Part shown: piece after piece, positions 45,401 through 58,367 of the stretch
How positions within the stretch are numbered: position 1 is the first letter of the stretch
Layout: each line of letters begins with the position of its first letter
Source of the DNA: Flectonema sp. DT1601
Taxonomy: Eukaryota > Euglenozoa > Diplonemea > Diplonemida > Diplonemidae
Direction: 5' to 3'
DNA length: 64,000 nucleotides
Assembly: GCA_964019425.1 (NCBI GenBank)
Contig: OZ025830.1
Span: forward strand, 372,001 to 436,000
The notes under the pieces: generated by a model
Database searches by the model: none
Told to the model about the DNA's origin: nothing
Seen by the model: only the letters and a program-made list of their open reading frames with translations
Program-made: the position numbers and the translations under genes

Positions 45401-48400
45401 CCATACTTGGACCACTTGCGATTATCTTTCCAACTTTTGGTGAGATTACAGAAACTAAATACCAAGCAGACAACAACAACTCATCATCAATCGCTGGAAG
45501 TAATAAATAGCTGACGACAGCAGCTAAGATTATTGGTATCGAAGGTGTTTGAAATACGACCGTCTCACCACTTCTAATAATATCAGCCAAAGCTAATAAA
45601 TGTAAACGAGAAATACTTTCAGACGAGTGTAATGTCATCAAACATGACACCCTTACTAAAGAATGACTTCCAAGGTTACATTTCATTACTGATTTTAGTG
45701 TTTCAGTTACTCGTGTGACTCCGTCAAATGGTGCAGTGAACTTATCGCCATTTCCATCTGATCTACGACTTGGAGATGGACCGATGTGACTACTGACGAT
45801 ATCGAAACTGTTTGATATTGGCTGAGGTCTTACTGATGTTCTTATTGTCTGCGGTAGCAGAGAATGCAAAAACGAAATTACTTTTTGAAACGTCAATTGC
45901 TGTTGTTGTTGCTGTTGTTGTCCTGGAGCCCGACCAGCAGCGTACAGTTCAGACCAAACCATATCAACAGAGACAGGTAAAGGACCACATAATAGATTAC
46001 ACGCTGCATCTGTTGCTCTATTCTTAGTTAATGATAAAATACTATCAGTGATATCAGTATTAAGAATTGCTGAGAATGATAACTCACCTGATCGACTTCT
46101 AACAGACTCCCTACTGTTATGATGAGAACCTGAGTGAGTAACTCCTTCCTTGTCAGTAGTACCTGTCGTGAAAGGATTGCCTGCGGATGAAGTCCAATGC
46201 ATACAAGTTGTTATCCAATTCTTTCTTTTACTAATATCAATTAAATGAAAACACTTACCATCAGGACCATGTTGATGAAACTTAACGCTAGCGACTGATA
46301 TTAAAGTTAAGATGTCAGCCCGGCATCGTAAAACTGTTTGCTGATCAAAAGAAGATAATTTTCCCTGCAAGTGAGCCTTGCTTATGATACTCAACTGTTC
46401 ATCAATCCATTCAGTTACAAGTCGATGACTCATATTGTATGCTTTCCAATCTTTTGGATAACTTAATTTAAGAATAGCGGAATATCCTTTAATAAGATGA
46501 CCTCGTAGTAGCCAGGCTTGTCGCTTTGCTTTATCTCGTTTTTGAGATGACGATTGTGACTTTTGAAGATCTGAGTCAAGCTGACGAAGAGCATCAAGAA
46601 CAGCAGCAGTACCAGAACGTGGAACGATGTGTAATATAAATACCCCGACATCTGCTATGTCTTGAATAGATGATCTTAACATTGATATCAATAAAGGAAT
46701 GACATCCCACTGACGGTTACAACTCGCAGCCATGATGATGGAGTATCCTTGACTTAATTCTGTCTTCCTTCTGTCGACTGTTCCCTGACTATCAATAACT
46801 TTTGACAGTAATAGCTGAAGCTTCGGATATATAGCTCGGCATGCTATCGCTGAGACAGCTGGAAATACATCAGAAAGAATTTCCATAAAAACACCCAAAC
46901 AGTATTGCCAATTACCATCACCACCCACAACCATTCTCGTTAGAGCTGTCTGTGGAAGATCGACACTCAGACTGTCCATCGTTCCTGCTGGTGTTTGACT
47001 TCTCTCTAATCCCTGTTGAGGTTTGTTGATGTTTCATTTCTTAGAAATACTTCAATAAAACACATCATAATTAAATACATACCTGATCAAGTGTAACTGG
47101 TGTAAGAGCAATAATCCTCTTGTGATCTCTTGACTCCAACCAGTCGGCTCCAGTTTCACGGAGGTTCAGAATGATGGAGGAGGCGGTTAAGTCTGCCTCA
47201 AGGATCTCATCTTCCAAGAGAGTAGCAACACGGGAATGAAGAGGTACAAGTGTTGATTTTTCGATAGTGTGAAGCAGCGTTAGTGAACGAATGCGAACAT
47301 CTACCAGAGGTGCTGCGAGAAGAACTAAACAAGCAGCTTCTAATGACGAAACATAATCCACAACATCACCTCTCCTCTCTGTACCAGTACTCTGAGTAGT
47401 ACTTCTTGGTGTCACTAATGGTGTTCCAACTCTCGGGGTGGACACTTTTCTTGGAGTCGATACAACAGGACGAGGAGTAAGGGGATCCATCTGACTAATA
47501 CCTTTAAACTGTCGGGGAGTCATTCCTTGAGTATGAGCACCCGGTAACACAGCTTGACTATCTTTAACAATTGAGTTAATATAATTAAATATCTTCGTAA
47601 CACAATTAAGAACTGTTAACGATGTTTCCATGTCATCGACAACTGATAATAATAATTCAGCGAGAGCTCCCATCAGTGAAACTCTCAATGTTGGACGAAC
47701 CACCAACAGCTGTGGAATTACCGTATTGGTGACAGTTTCTCTAATCTCAAGTGAAGGATGAATAACTAATCTAACAATCAAAGTACAATATTCATATGAA
47801 GGACACTGGGGTTGTATATACACCGATGCTAGTAAGGCAATGCGGAATACGTGTAAAGAATCTTTCTGGTGCTTTTCACTTGTTTTTGGATCTTTTCCAA
47901 CATCATCTTTCCGACCTCGACATTCCTTTTCACAAGCGAATATGATAGCAGCGAGTCGTTGTGATAACTCATCTCCTTTTGAAGTAAGTTTTGAATGTAA
48001 CATTAATGGATTTAACACAGAATGTTGACAAAGTGTAGAAGTGTCTAGGATTAAACAAGTAGTTGACAGCGTCCAAATACCCCCACCTGAAGGACTACAA
48101 CACTTGTCAGCTGACCACAGATTAGCACTCATTGGTGAGGGTGGTCGATATGATGTGAATGGCGTTCTGATTCGAACATGGAGATCACCTCCACTACTAC
48201 GAGATGGATTACCCAGCGACCACCACGGAAGAGGAATACCTTGAGAAACTCCATGCTCTTCTACTGCTCCTTGAGGGTGATAATGCTCACTCAACTGAGC
48301 CATCGCTAACAATGAGTACAATCCAACTAACATACTCTCTGTTGCTATGTCGTGTTGTGATATCTTTGTACCTTCTGCAGTCCCTAGAAGGGAAGCTATT

Positions 48401-50001
48401 AGATTAATTCCTTCTTGAGGTGATAATCTGTTTTATTTTACTTTTATTTATGATGAAAACCTTTTTAAAAAGATAAGAACCACAACAACAACACAATACC
48501 TGGTAATCATCGTAAAGATATCAATCGATAAAGTAAAAGCTCTATTACTTCCCTGGGAGATCATTTGTTTCTTTCCTGTTGATGCTATCAGTTTTCCAAC
48601 CTGCTTCAGTTTAGTAACAATTCGAGGTGGTAGTTGTGATGACTTATCAGTCGACTTAGAACCTGGTGACTGCGACTGTTCTCCATGAGCCTGTTTGTAT
48701 TTATTAATTATGTTGGTTGCTATAAAATAGACTTCTTCATATTCATACCTGTAAGAACTGAGTGTTATCACCAACTTTACAATCATCAATTGGAGGAGGG
48801 GGAACATATCTCGGAGGACTACTTGGAATTGTCAACCCAGACTGATGAACAGTTAGATAACCCAAAGCATGTAATAAAGAATCCAACAACGTCGTACGAA
48901 GACGTCTCTCTCGATCCTTCGCATCTTCAGACAGTTTCTTCAACAGAGAATCAATATGATTTTCTATCTTATCTTCTTCAGAAATACACAACAAGACTGT
49001 GTATAAAGGTATCGCAATCATGACGTGTTTATTCTTTTTAAACCATTTTTCTAGTTTAGACATAAACGGTTTAAAGACTCCAATAAAAGCTGGTATTCTC
49101 TGACCAGACAGCGGTGCAAGTATTGAGATTAGGGTCTCGCATACGGCACGTCTGATATTTTTTCCTTTGTTGTTTATTGCGACTGAAACTAATATTTTTA
49201 AAAATTCTGAAATGTAAACAGATTGTAGTGATGTGCAAGCTTCTGTTGGAATTCGTACCAATCTCAGTAATCGAACGGATAAAAACACCTCGCGGTCAGC
49301 TATCTTTCCAGCTGTTCCATCCGCCCGGAGATGCCGAGATATTTGCTCCACAATAAATTTTGTTGATTCTTGAAATCTGTTTGCGGATATCAAACCAATT
49401 ATTTCTAAGAAAGCATCGCATACTCGCCTTCTTCCTTCAGTTGAAGCTGGTGATGTCCCGTCTTCATGCCATCGTTTAATTCGACTCACCAATAGCTCTG
49501 ATAAACTTTGAGTGTGAAGTGTCAATTGATCAGTCGCTTTATTAGAAATCTGTAAAGCACAATAACTCAACCATGTTTCATAATGTAAAAGGATATGAGT
49601 AAGAGACCTCGCAAGTACCGCATCAGCACATAAATCGTGTCGTTCTCTAACATGAGTACTTCCAACAGTGTGACCTTGTGTTACCTTAGCTCTCCAGTCA
49701 AGTAGAGTACGAATGATAGAATTTATTGATGACTTGGTCATTAGAGTTATGTTCTCTAGGGCGATTCGAAACTCTTTTGAGTCCATCACGAAATTGACAA
49801 CCTGGTTTATTTTATTTTTTTTTTATTTTTTTTTTTAACGAAATAGCTGTTTTCAATGAGTTGGTTACAAACCTTATCATCGTCATCAAAACGGGAACCC
49901 GATTTCAGTACAGCAAAAGCCTTGGATTCGAAAACATCGAAGTACAAACTGGCTAACTTCCCCTCAACAGGTACAGGTTTGACGGCCACAGATTCAGCCA
50001 T
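42440..50001 (-). CDS. Furry/Mor2/Tao3-like cell morphogenesis protein (HEAT repeat)
   Basis: Nine exons give 2329 residues: 50001-49873, 49801-48749, 48690-48500, 48427-47083, 47012-45027, 44949-43871, 43805-43592, 43514-43395 and 43312-42440. All eight introns (58-82 nt) keep frame. The protein is almost wholly helical with HEAT/armadillo character. Exon 2 resembles the N-terminal domain of Furry: a RERHDLCADAV segment, a FQESTKFIVEQI helix and LYTVLLCISEEDK. Exon 4 has ACLVLLAAPLVDVRIRSLTLL, like the central Furry region. A poly-Gln run lies in exon 5, and the end of exon 9 is acidic and Ser-rich before a final helix. Furry-family proteins scaffold NDR/LATS kinases and control cell shape. 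Gene structure is well supported; the family call is moderate, as large HEAT proteins resemble one another. Confidence 0.68.
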
Positions 50002-50306
50002 CTTCTCCCCCCCAACACAACTCTATTTGTTATTCCGCTATTGTGTGTTGTCCTGTCTTTTTGAAAATATGATTTGGTCACTACCACTAGTTGACTACTG
50101 CAGAAAGAAGGGATCACAAAGTGAGTTTGCCAAACGTTTCAATGTGTACTCTGTTAGTAAGTTGGTTTAATAACAAGACAAACCAAACAAATAGTAAGTA
50201 GCCGTAGCTGACCAACCTGAAAATAAATAAATTTTTTTTTTTTAACAATACGAATCGAAGGATGGTGTTGAGGAGGTGTGAATTTTTTTTTTTTTTTTTT
50301 TTTTTG
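50002..50306. other. Intergenic between piggyBac element and Furry-like gene
   Basis: About 305 bp with no gene. A T tract (50283-50305) directly precedes the TTAA target site of the transposon. Confidence 0.6.
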
Positions 50307-50310
50307 TTAA

Positions 50311-50324
50311 CCCTTACACCACCG
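50311..50324 (+). repeat. piggyBac left terminal inverted repeat
   Basis: CCCTTACACCACCG, directly after TTAA. It is an exact reverse complement of 52044-52057. Confidence 0.95.
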
Positions 50325-50483
50325 GAGCTGATATATCAGTCTGAAAAAAAATTTTTTTTTTGCTAAGTGAAAATTTTGCATTTCTGAGTACAACGATTTC
50401 ACGGGAGAGGTATTATTGAGATGTCTTTTATGTTCCTTACGTGTTGCGCCGCAATAGTTTTTATTAAATGGTAAATTTTCCAT

Positions 50484-51538
50484 TTGCTAAAGCTGGCCAA
50501 AATCAACTTGGGAAATATGTCGGTCCACAGTTCTGATGAGGATGCAACAGTATTTGTTAATCCATCGTCGGTGTGCTCCGATTCGTCACTTGACGAAGTA
50601 TCTGACTCCAAATGGGGAGGGGAGGTAACAAGGGTTACCAAGAATAAAAACGCGTTTCCAAGAAACGTTAAAGATTAGAGTTGCACGCAAGTCGGAGCTG
50701 CAGGTTTTTGAGTTTTTCTTCGGATAGTCAGTTTTCCAGCTGATGAAGAAAAACTCTGAGGTCTATGCCTCACAGAGGGGAAGAAAATTTAAAACCAGTA
50801 CGCAGGAGCGAAGGGCCTTTGTTGACACAACACTACTGACGCGCCTCCCAATAAAATCTAACCTGGGGGATTCCTGGGGTTTGAATGACATGCTGTTGAC
50901 CCCCCCTGTTGTTCTTTCCGCAAGTGTTTTCACGTAATCGCTTTGCCGAAATACTGAGGAACTTACACTTCTCTGCGATATTACCTGCTCCCGAGCATGA
51001 GGATCCGAAGTGGAGACGTGTATTTTGAATTCCTTTATCCTGATGCGACGTGGGCATGGTGGAATTTGGACGGATAGTAGTGAATCTGGCTGGAGAAGCA
51101 AGAGATTCTTATCCTTCAAATTGGCTTTGTTTTGGGCAGCTTATAGGTACATTTAAACGTACCAGAGCGGCACCAACACTATTAATAACACCATCAGTAC
51201 CGCCTTCTCCACAATCAGTATCAATCCCTGATCGCCTCAAGCCAGCTTTGGGACACTACCCCGGAAAGATGGAAAAGGCTCGTCAGTGTGCAGTTCGCGC
51301 AAAGCGCGCACAATCACTAGATTACTGTGAGCGATGCAACCAAGCGCTTTGTGCTTACCCATATTTCAAAAGGTATCACATTCTCCAAAACTACAAAATT
51401 CCTTGTGATGTTCCTAAACCGCCAACTTCCCAAAAATCCAGTATGCCAGGCTGGTGGGGTAAAGAGGTGGAAGTTTATAGATCCAGCCCAACACGGTCTG
51501 ATCTAAGTAGCTGCACTGTTACTAATGAAGTTCCATGA
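50484..51538 (+). pseudogene. Degraded piggyBac transposase
   Basis: Three pieces are recognisable. The first (50484-50678) is the acidic N-terminus with SSDEDATVF and SDSSLDEVSDS. The second (50743 to about 51034, in two frames) matches the core entry: RRAFVDTTLLTRLPIKSNL, then NDMLLTP, then RNRFAEILRNLHFS, the usual piggyBac order. The third (51050-51538) ends with the Cys-rich C-terminal domain, seen as YCERCNQALC followed by KRYHIL. The region between the RNRF motif and the C-terminal part, which should carry the catalytic Asp residues, is essentially missing, so there is an internal deletion plus several frame changes. The 520 bp from here to the right end have no coding trace. Confidence 0.88.
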
Positions 51539-52043
51539 TCTGGGATCGATGTTATTTGTATTTTTCGAGCTTATCAACCCCGATGCGGTAATCCTCCTGT
51601 GTGTCTGAACCTGCTGTGCCATGATGCGGGTTGTTTGTGTATTTTCCGCGACCACAGAGGGCTTTTACAAGCTCAAAAAACAGGGAAAAAATCTGATTTT
51701 TCGATTTAATATCGGCCGTGATTTGGCATTCTCTTTACTTGGGCTCCCTCTGACATGATGTTGCGCAGAAACATCATCCCTTTCAAAATACGGGAAGGGA
51801 ATAACATGCAGCTGCTATGAATGGAAACCGTTGAGTACGTTATTGCGACACTGCCGACTTTGTTAGTTCTGCTGAATGTGCAACAACGCACCAAGGTACG
51901 CACCGTTAGGTGTGTGGGTGACAGGTGCTATTGACCCGTAGGGGTAGTTGTGTCCGGTTTGGTACATAGGTTTTCTGGGGGGGTACCTTTTCTCTTTTTG
52001 AAAAAACAGTAAAATTTTGGACCCGTTGTTTTGGGGGTTCTTA

Positions 52044-52057
52044 CGGTGGTGTAAGGG
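52044..52057 (-). repeat. piggyBac right terminal inverted repeat
   Basis: CGGTGGTGTAAGGG, followed by TTAA at 52058-52061; mirror of the left end. Confidence 0.95.
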
Positions 52058-52283
52058 TTAAATTATTTTATTCAAATACTCCACTTTGTACTTTTTAAGG
52101 AATATACAAAGTGTGGGAAGGAAAAAGGCTCCCCTTTTCAATTTTTTTTTTTTTTTTTTTTTTTAACTTAAAAAAAATTACTTTAATATGTGTGAACAGT
52201 AACACAGTACCGTAAGATAGCTTGTTGGAGTTCAAACAAATTGCAAACAGATATCTCCCAATAGGGAGTTAGTTAAATAATAA

Positions 52284-55200
52284 TCATATCTCATCAGGGT
52301 TACCAACCACACGCTTTGACACAACTGCGAACGATGGAAATGTTCGTTCACGAAGTCGGTCGATCTCCTTCTTCAGGAGTTGCATTTCTTCTTGTTGCGC
52401 TTTAGCAACGTCTTCAAGTTTTCGTGTGATTCTCATGTTTTGCATTAATTTTAAATTCCTGTGTTGATCCAATCCAGTACTCTGCAAGTGGTGAATTTCT
52501 TCCCTCTGCGACACCAATTGTTTTGCTTCTACGACCTGATTTCTTAGGTTGTTATTTTCAGACTCTTTCTCCTTTACGATTCGTCTAATCTTCTGCATTG
52601 CTTGTTTCTTCTCTTCAATTTTTGATTGCATAGTAGTCCTAACATGATCAATTTTCTTCATAATCGCACTGCGTTCGAGGTCGTGATGGTTTTCTGCACC
52701 TCCCTTAATAAATTCCTGCATCGCCTTTGTGACTCTAAGTGTGTGAAGATGTTTGTGTTGCATTTCGTACGAGATAACGTCGTGGTTGAGCATGTGATTT
52801 TCCCATTCTATAAGACGAATTCCCTTTTTGAATTGTTTTATTTCCATCATTTTGTCAACCTTCGCTCGACCATGTTCTCTAATTTGGACGTTAAGATTTT
52901 CGATATTTCTTTTGTGAATGAGGATGGCATCAGCGTAGTCTGTTACTACGGCTTCTTGTTCAACTTCTATTTTGCCTTGTTTGAAAGTATGTAGGATGTC
53001 GAGGTTGTAACGTTCACGAACCATTTGAGTTTGGAAATCGCGTACCATATGAAGTTTCTCATCGAGGTTTGTTTGATGTGATTTAGCTTCCTTTTGAAGT
53101 CGGTCGTTTGCTTTTGTTATTTCCTGCAGTTCGTCGAATAAGAATTTCTGTTCCCTTTCAGATTCGAGTCGTTCTCTTCGAAACTCTAAGAAGTCTCTCC
53201 AAGTATCATCACGAAGTCCTTCAGGTTTATCAAGCTTTACATCAGCCAACTCTGGCTGTTGATGAACTCGCTTCTTCTTTTCCTCTTCTTCTTCCTCAAC
53301 AAACGCGAAGGGATCTGATGAGGCGGGTTCGTCTTTTCTCCTTTTGTCATCTTTTTCTTTTCTGGTTTTTTCCTTTTTCGGTTTCGTAGATTTCCTCAAC
53401 AACTTAATTAGAATATCACAATAGTCTTCACACTCACTAAATGGTAATTGTGTTCTAATCTCTTTATCTCCACTCTTCTTTCTTTCATTATTGAGGAGCT
53501 CTTCATACTTGTCGCGTTTTATCTGAAGCTCACGTTGACTGTCGTTGGCCAGCTGAACTGCTTTTGTAGTTTCAGTCGAGACAGCCTCAACTATCTTCGC
53601 AAGTTTCTTGTAGTGGGCTTCCATCTCTTCTTGTTGGATACGTCCTTGAGCTAACTTTATTATTTGAAGATCGATTTGGCAAAGTTCAGTGTCAGTGTCG
53701 AGTTTTTTATTAAAAAGTGATTGTAAATGTTGATCAAAACAAGTTACTATGTTATCCACATCTTTTTGAACTTCTTTGAGTTCTTGTTGAAGGGTGCGAC
53801 GATGTTTCTCTTCTTCGTCAATTCGTTTTTGAATTTTTTTTTCATATTCTTTGTAGAGACGAACTTCTTCATCACTCCACTCATCGGATGGTTTCCAGTC
53901 CTTGTGACCTTCCTCAGAAAACGATGGAACTGTAATCTCAACCACAACACGTTCATCTCGTTCAAGTCTGTTATCCATCATCACCTTCAGAGCTCGTTCA
54001 TTTGTGTCGTCGTCTTTCTCTCCTTTCTTTTCCTCACCACCATCTCCATTGCCACCTTCTTCTGTAAACTGTTCGACCTGTTTTATATTACAATTATAAA
54101 TCTAACTCATAAGGGAATTGAGTATGGGGGTCTCTAAAAACCTGAATTCATAAATAGATAGAATAGAAACCTGTATTTCATCATTACTAACAACTAATAC
54201 ACGAGAAGGGTCTTCAGATGGAGCATCTCGAGGTATGAGCATATTCTCTGGTTGATCTAATTCCTTTAGAATTTGTTTGATGCGAATGTTCTTTTCAAGA
54301 ATTCTATTTTTGTCCAATTTCTTGCGCTCATGAGCATCTGTGACGAGTTTGTTAAAAGCAGTGCGTTTGACGAATATTTGCTGTTGAAGGAGACGCATTT
54401 GAGTGATTGTACGACTTCGAGTGTAGGTCATGAATTTATTATAAATATGATCCTCAACAGGCAAGAGGACTTCTTCATCTGTTGTGAGCAGCTGTTCTTC
54501 CTCTTCATCTGGCGGAAGACCTTCGTCTGAAGGAGGTGATTCCTTGGATGGACTAACAGCTTCCTCAACTTCTTCTGCAACAACGAGGTCTTCTAGATTT
54601 ACAAAATCATTTCGACGTTCCCACTCCAGTGCTTCAACTTCCCTTAAAAATTTTATTTTACGGAGCAATAATTTATCCTTTTGAGGTACTTTTAATATAT
54701 TGTAGTTTGGTACCTGTACCGTATCTGTTTTGTTTGGATTCAAACCTCTCAACACTAATAAATGTGTTTCCATGCTGTCCCAACATTGTTTCTTTATGCA
54801 ATCTGCTAGGTAGTTTTTTGTTAAATTCGACCATTTTATTTCTTCTTCTTCGCTGATCATTTGTTGTCTTCCTAATTCTTCAATCTCTTCTCTCTGTGAT
54901 TCAATCATGAATGCTTGTGTTTCTAACTTCTCTTCGGGTTCAGCGTTGCTATTCTCTTTCTTGTAAAGCTGATTATTGTATTGATGATGTTATAATGTTA
55001 AAAACAGATAACTGAGAGAGAATAGAGTTACCACATTCATACCTGTAATTGTTGTCTCAGTTCTTCAATTTGTTTTATCGTGGACTCTCGAACAGATTCA
55101 TACTTCGTTTGGACGAGTCGTTTTCGTTCTTCCTCAGCTTTGAGTACGTATGTGACTGTCTCTTCAGGAACCTCACCAAGCTCACTTTGGTCAACAATAC

Positions 55201-57475
55201 GAAATGGAATCTCACTGATGTCTGAATTATTTGATCCAAGTGACCAAACTGCTAGTGTTCCATCACCACCAGCAGTTATTAACCATTTCCTATCAGGACT
55301 GATACAAATACCCGCTACACCTCCATACATGCAGCTGTGACGGCAGCTTGATGCTCTCGCTGTGGAATTGTTATTGGGGGACTTGTTTATTTCAAATCGT
55401 AATTTTTATTAATAAATAAAAATACATACGTCGATCTCCACTTCTCCCCTTGAAATCTCTAATTTCAACTTTTCCATCCCAAGAAGCAGTGTAAAGCTTG
55501 TTATCAGCCAGCAGTATCTGTAGTAATTAAGGTTTAAAGCTTGAGATGGTTCATCATTACTTTATAACAAATATATTATTGTTGAGACATACCTGTTGTC
55601 CGAGTCTGTCTCCGAGCTTAAACTGACAATGAGGTTTTTTTATAGCTATTTTAGCAGTATCAGTGTGTTTGGCACCCTTGTCAAGAGAGTATAATTTTAT
55701 TGTTTTGTCTCTTGATAGGGCAGCTATTACAAAGGCGGGATCATCGCCTCCGCCATCTGTTTCAGGGCTAAGAGAAAATTTTAGCGCGGGTAGATCCAGT
55801 CTCCATAAGTGAGTGATAACGTTTTTTGACATTTCGTTGGATCCGTCTTCTGGTGACGGAGTGTACTCTCGTAGACTGACTAGTCGAACATCTCCGTTTT
55901 CGGATGACATTAAAATAGAATTCGGAGATGCCCAAACGACATCAGTTATATCAACGTCAAGTGTGAGTCGACAATTTACAGTGAAACTTCTAACTCCTTC
56001 AACAACAAACATCGTTGAGGATACTGTTGAACCTCCTGTTTTGTAAATTATGTTGTCATACATATTATTTAAGTTAATACATAAATTAATTTCTACATAC
56101 CTGCGGCTGCAGCTGCTTGCATTAATACGTTGCTGGAAGAATTTGCATGAGAGACGGCCAGACTGATAGCGAATCCCTTTCCTGAAGGGCTGGGGGTAAC
56201 TACTTTAGCGATTCCTTCCTTGAGGAGGAGTTCTTGTCCTAATACTTTAGGATGCTGGCAGTCAGTGAGATCAAAGTATCTAATATGAGCTGTAGCATAA
56301 CCAACAACTATGACATCACTCGTGACACCAGTTCCGGCACAGATGCAGGTTGGCTTAGCGCCTGATGATATTTTTGCCATCAGCGTGTTGGAGTCATACT
56401 TCCAAACTCTGAGAGTATCATCAATTCCAATAGTAACTACACAGTTCTGTTTATCAAGATGACATGCTCCAGTAAACGCACCACCTGAAAAGTCAGCAAT
56501 CGGTCTTCCTTTGTTTGGTAAGTCTCTAAAAGTATCTGTGCGTAGATTGATTTGATCATATCCAGGGAGGACGATACTTTCAATTATTCCATCTGAGCCG
56601 AATACGTAAAAGCTGCTCCATCTCTGATCCACAAGTAACTGAGTGATTCTACTACTTGCTAAAGAGATAGTTCTTTCTATAACTCTGTTATCGTGACGAT
56701 AAAACTTTACAACACTATCACAACTTGCAGCAATTACGTGATGACGAGTGAAAACAAGAGCTGCGACAGCGTTGTTACCTCCACCTGGGCTTTCCCACCA
56801 TGGGATGCTCGCACCAGTATTAATATCAAATTGGTATATATCTCCGGCAGTCGTTCCTGCTAGAACTTCACCATTTACACTCGTATGACAACTACAAGTT
56901 AGTTTCACGGGGGCTTTACCCTCAACGTGAGAAAGAGAAACAGTTCCTTGAATACGTTCTACTCTCCAAAACATAATATAATTATTACCAGTTGTAACTA
57001 AATCATCCGCCGTGAAAGGTGAAAATGAAATATTTCTTGGCTGACTTACTACTGCATTAAACTTACAACAAGGTGAAATACCTCTCGTAGCTGGATTAAT
57101 ATTAAAAAGTGCGAGTGAGAATTCTGGCAAACCCGCAAGAACAGCTAAAAACTGACCGTCTCTTGAAAACGAGGCATCACTGATTTCAGTGCTTCCTATA
57201 TTCTCAATGTGTTGTAATCGACTCATGTCAGGTAAGGAATGAATAAGTATTCCAGAGTGTTCTCTTCGTTCTCCAATAACCATCATTGTCTGCTTTGGAT
57301 TTACCGCAACTACCCCAACAGGAAATTGATCAATAGATATGCATCTTCGAGACTCATTCTTTAAGTCTGTCACTATTAAATTATTTCCAAGTGTGTGCGC
57401 CAGTTCCGTGTCACTAAGAAGCGCAGCTTTGCTCCCATCATAACCCAACAAAAACTGGTTTTCCAGTACTGACAT
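52284..57475 (-). CDS. CFAP43: CFAP43-like cilia and flagella protein (WD repeats plus coiled coil)
   Basis: Six exons give 1604 residues: 57475-56101, 56035-55593, 55517-55430, 55359-55043, 54968-54171 and 54077-52284. The introns are 65-93 nt and all preserve frame. Residues 1 to about 720 form WD-repeat propellers; LAGLPEFSLALFN near residue 115 recalls CFAP43. The rest is a long coiled coil with an acidic Lys/Glu patch near residue 1240. The C-terminal block (EVEQEAVVTDYADAILIH, WENHMLNHDV, LRVTKAMQEF, LKKEIDRLRERTFPSF) is typical of the CFAP43/CFAP44 pair. These proteins form the tether that anchors inner dynein arm I1/f in motile axonemes. Length is close to CFAP43 (about 1650) and shorter than CFAP44 (about 1850), which decides between them. 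Confidence 0.82.
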
Positions 57476-57494
57476 TTCTGTGTCCCTGGAGCAC

Positions 57495-57511
57495 CTGATA
57501 AGGGAAGAAGT
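57495..57511 (-). promoter_or_regulatory. Candidate pyrimidine-rich acceptor before the CFAP43 gene
   Basis: Sense strand reads ACTTCTTCCCTTATCAG, ending 19 bases before the start codon. It is pyrimidine-rich, unlike the A-rich acceptors of the introns inside this gene. Confidence 0.35.
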
Positions 57512-58367
57512 TTAATGAAATCACTTGTTGTTTTGTGTAAGTCGAGTTTTCTCCTTGTTGTAATGTCAAAGAAGGCTGCAATATGTATAACGGTGGATTT
57601 TAGTCAACTGGATTTCCTTCTCGTCCCATTCCCTTGATCAACAACTATCTACAGCTTTAAAAACATTCCGATTTCTGCGCAAAGAAACTAAATTGTTACT
57701 TTTATTCGTATTACTGTGAAACAAGGTAAGAAAGCCGAAAGTGAAAAAAAAGAAGCAAGCAAAATATCTGCACTCATTCCAATTTCTTGATGTCAGCTAA
57801 CAAGTTGAAATCAGAAAGAGAGTAATTGTTTTCTGAGCAACGGCGCCCGTCGAACCATCCGGGAAGTCGCACGTTTACAGAAGACTATCTCGAGTCTTGC
57901 AAGGGTAGGGCAAATTTGATATACAACCTTTTTTTTTTTTTTTTTTTTTTTTTCTTTAAACCCTAAGTCCCCTAGCTTAATAATTAGATGACAGACTAAA
58001 GCAAAATTACTACCTGAAGGCTAGTGTGAGAATGATGTAGTCGTTGGAACTTCTTTTTTAAGTTATTTACTTTTTTTTTTTAAATACTCTTTCCTGGAAA
58101 TAAATGTAATGGATTTATGCGGGAAAACAGAAGAAAAAAACGCAGGTAAGTCGGACAAAGTCACCAATGACTTTGTATTTTTCGAGCCTTTGGGCCTTCT
58201 GAACCCTGCAAAGTAACAAGAGAAAAGGTAATCAAAAAAAAAGAAGAAAAAGGGGTTAATTGAATTAGGTAGGTGATAGCAACACTGTTCTTTTATTTTT
58301 TTGATTTCTTCACGTTTCATTTCTATGCTTTTTTTTTTTTTTTTTTTTTTTTTCAACCCTTCTCCAA
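57512..58367. other. Intergenic between eIF5B and CFAP43 genes
   Basis: No convincing gene. T tracts lie near 57930-57951 and 58330-58353. A perfect 9-bp hairpin with 4-base loop spans 58155-58176. A minus-strand frame of 97 codons (58063-58356) is mostly homopolymer-derived and is not accepted. Confidence 0.55.
58155..58176. other. Perfect short hairpin downstream of eIF5B
   Basis: Arms 58155-58163 (ACAAAGTCA) and 58168-58176 (TGACTTTGT) are exact complements around a CCAA loop. It lies about 190 bp past the eIF5B stop codon and could be an RNA-processing signal or chance. Confidence 0.6.

Larger units (their letters stand above)
50311..52057 (+). mobile_element. piggyBac-family DNA transposon, internally shortened
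   Basis: The element is 1747 bp. It is flanked by TTAA at 50307-50310 and 52058-52061, the target site duplicated by piggyBac transposases. Its ends are perfect 14-bp inverted repeats (CCCTTACACCACCG). Inside, plus-strand fragments of a piggyBac transposase remain, in different frames and with most of the catalytic core missing. The element cannot move by itself, but its ends look intact enough to be mobilised by a transposase from elsewhere. It sits between the CFAP43 and Furry-like genes and interrupts neither. Confidence 0.92.

Noticed and set aside
51706-51903. Minus-strand frame within the piggyBac element
   Set aside because: No similarity to any transposase part and opposite to the transposase strand; treated as chance.
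54102-54170. Extension of CFAP43 exon 5 to a second GT at 54142
   Set aside because: Using that donor would put the next exon out of frame, whereas the GTTTCT donor at 54170 keeps phase and joins conserved coiled-coil sequence.
58063-58356. Minus-strand frame of 97 codons downstream of eIF5B
   Set aside because: The start is poly-Lys from a homopolymer and the remainder has no family resemblance.
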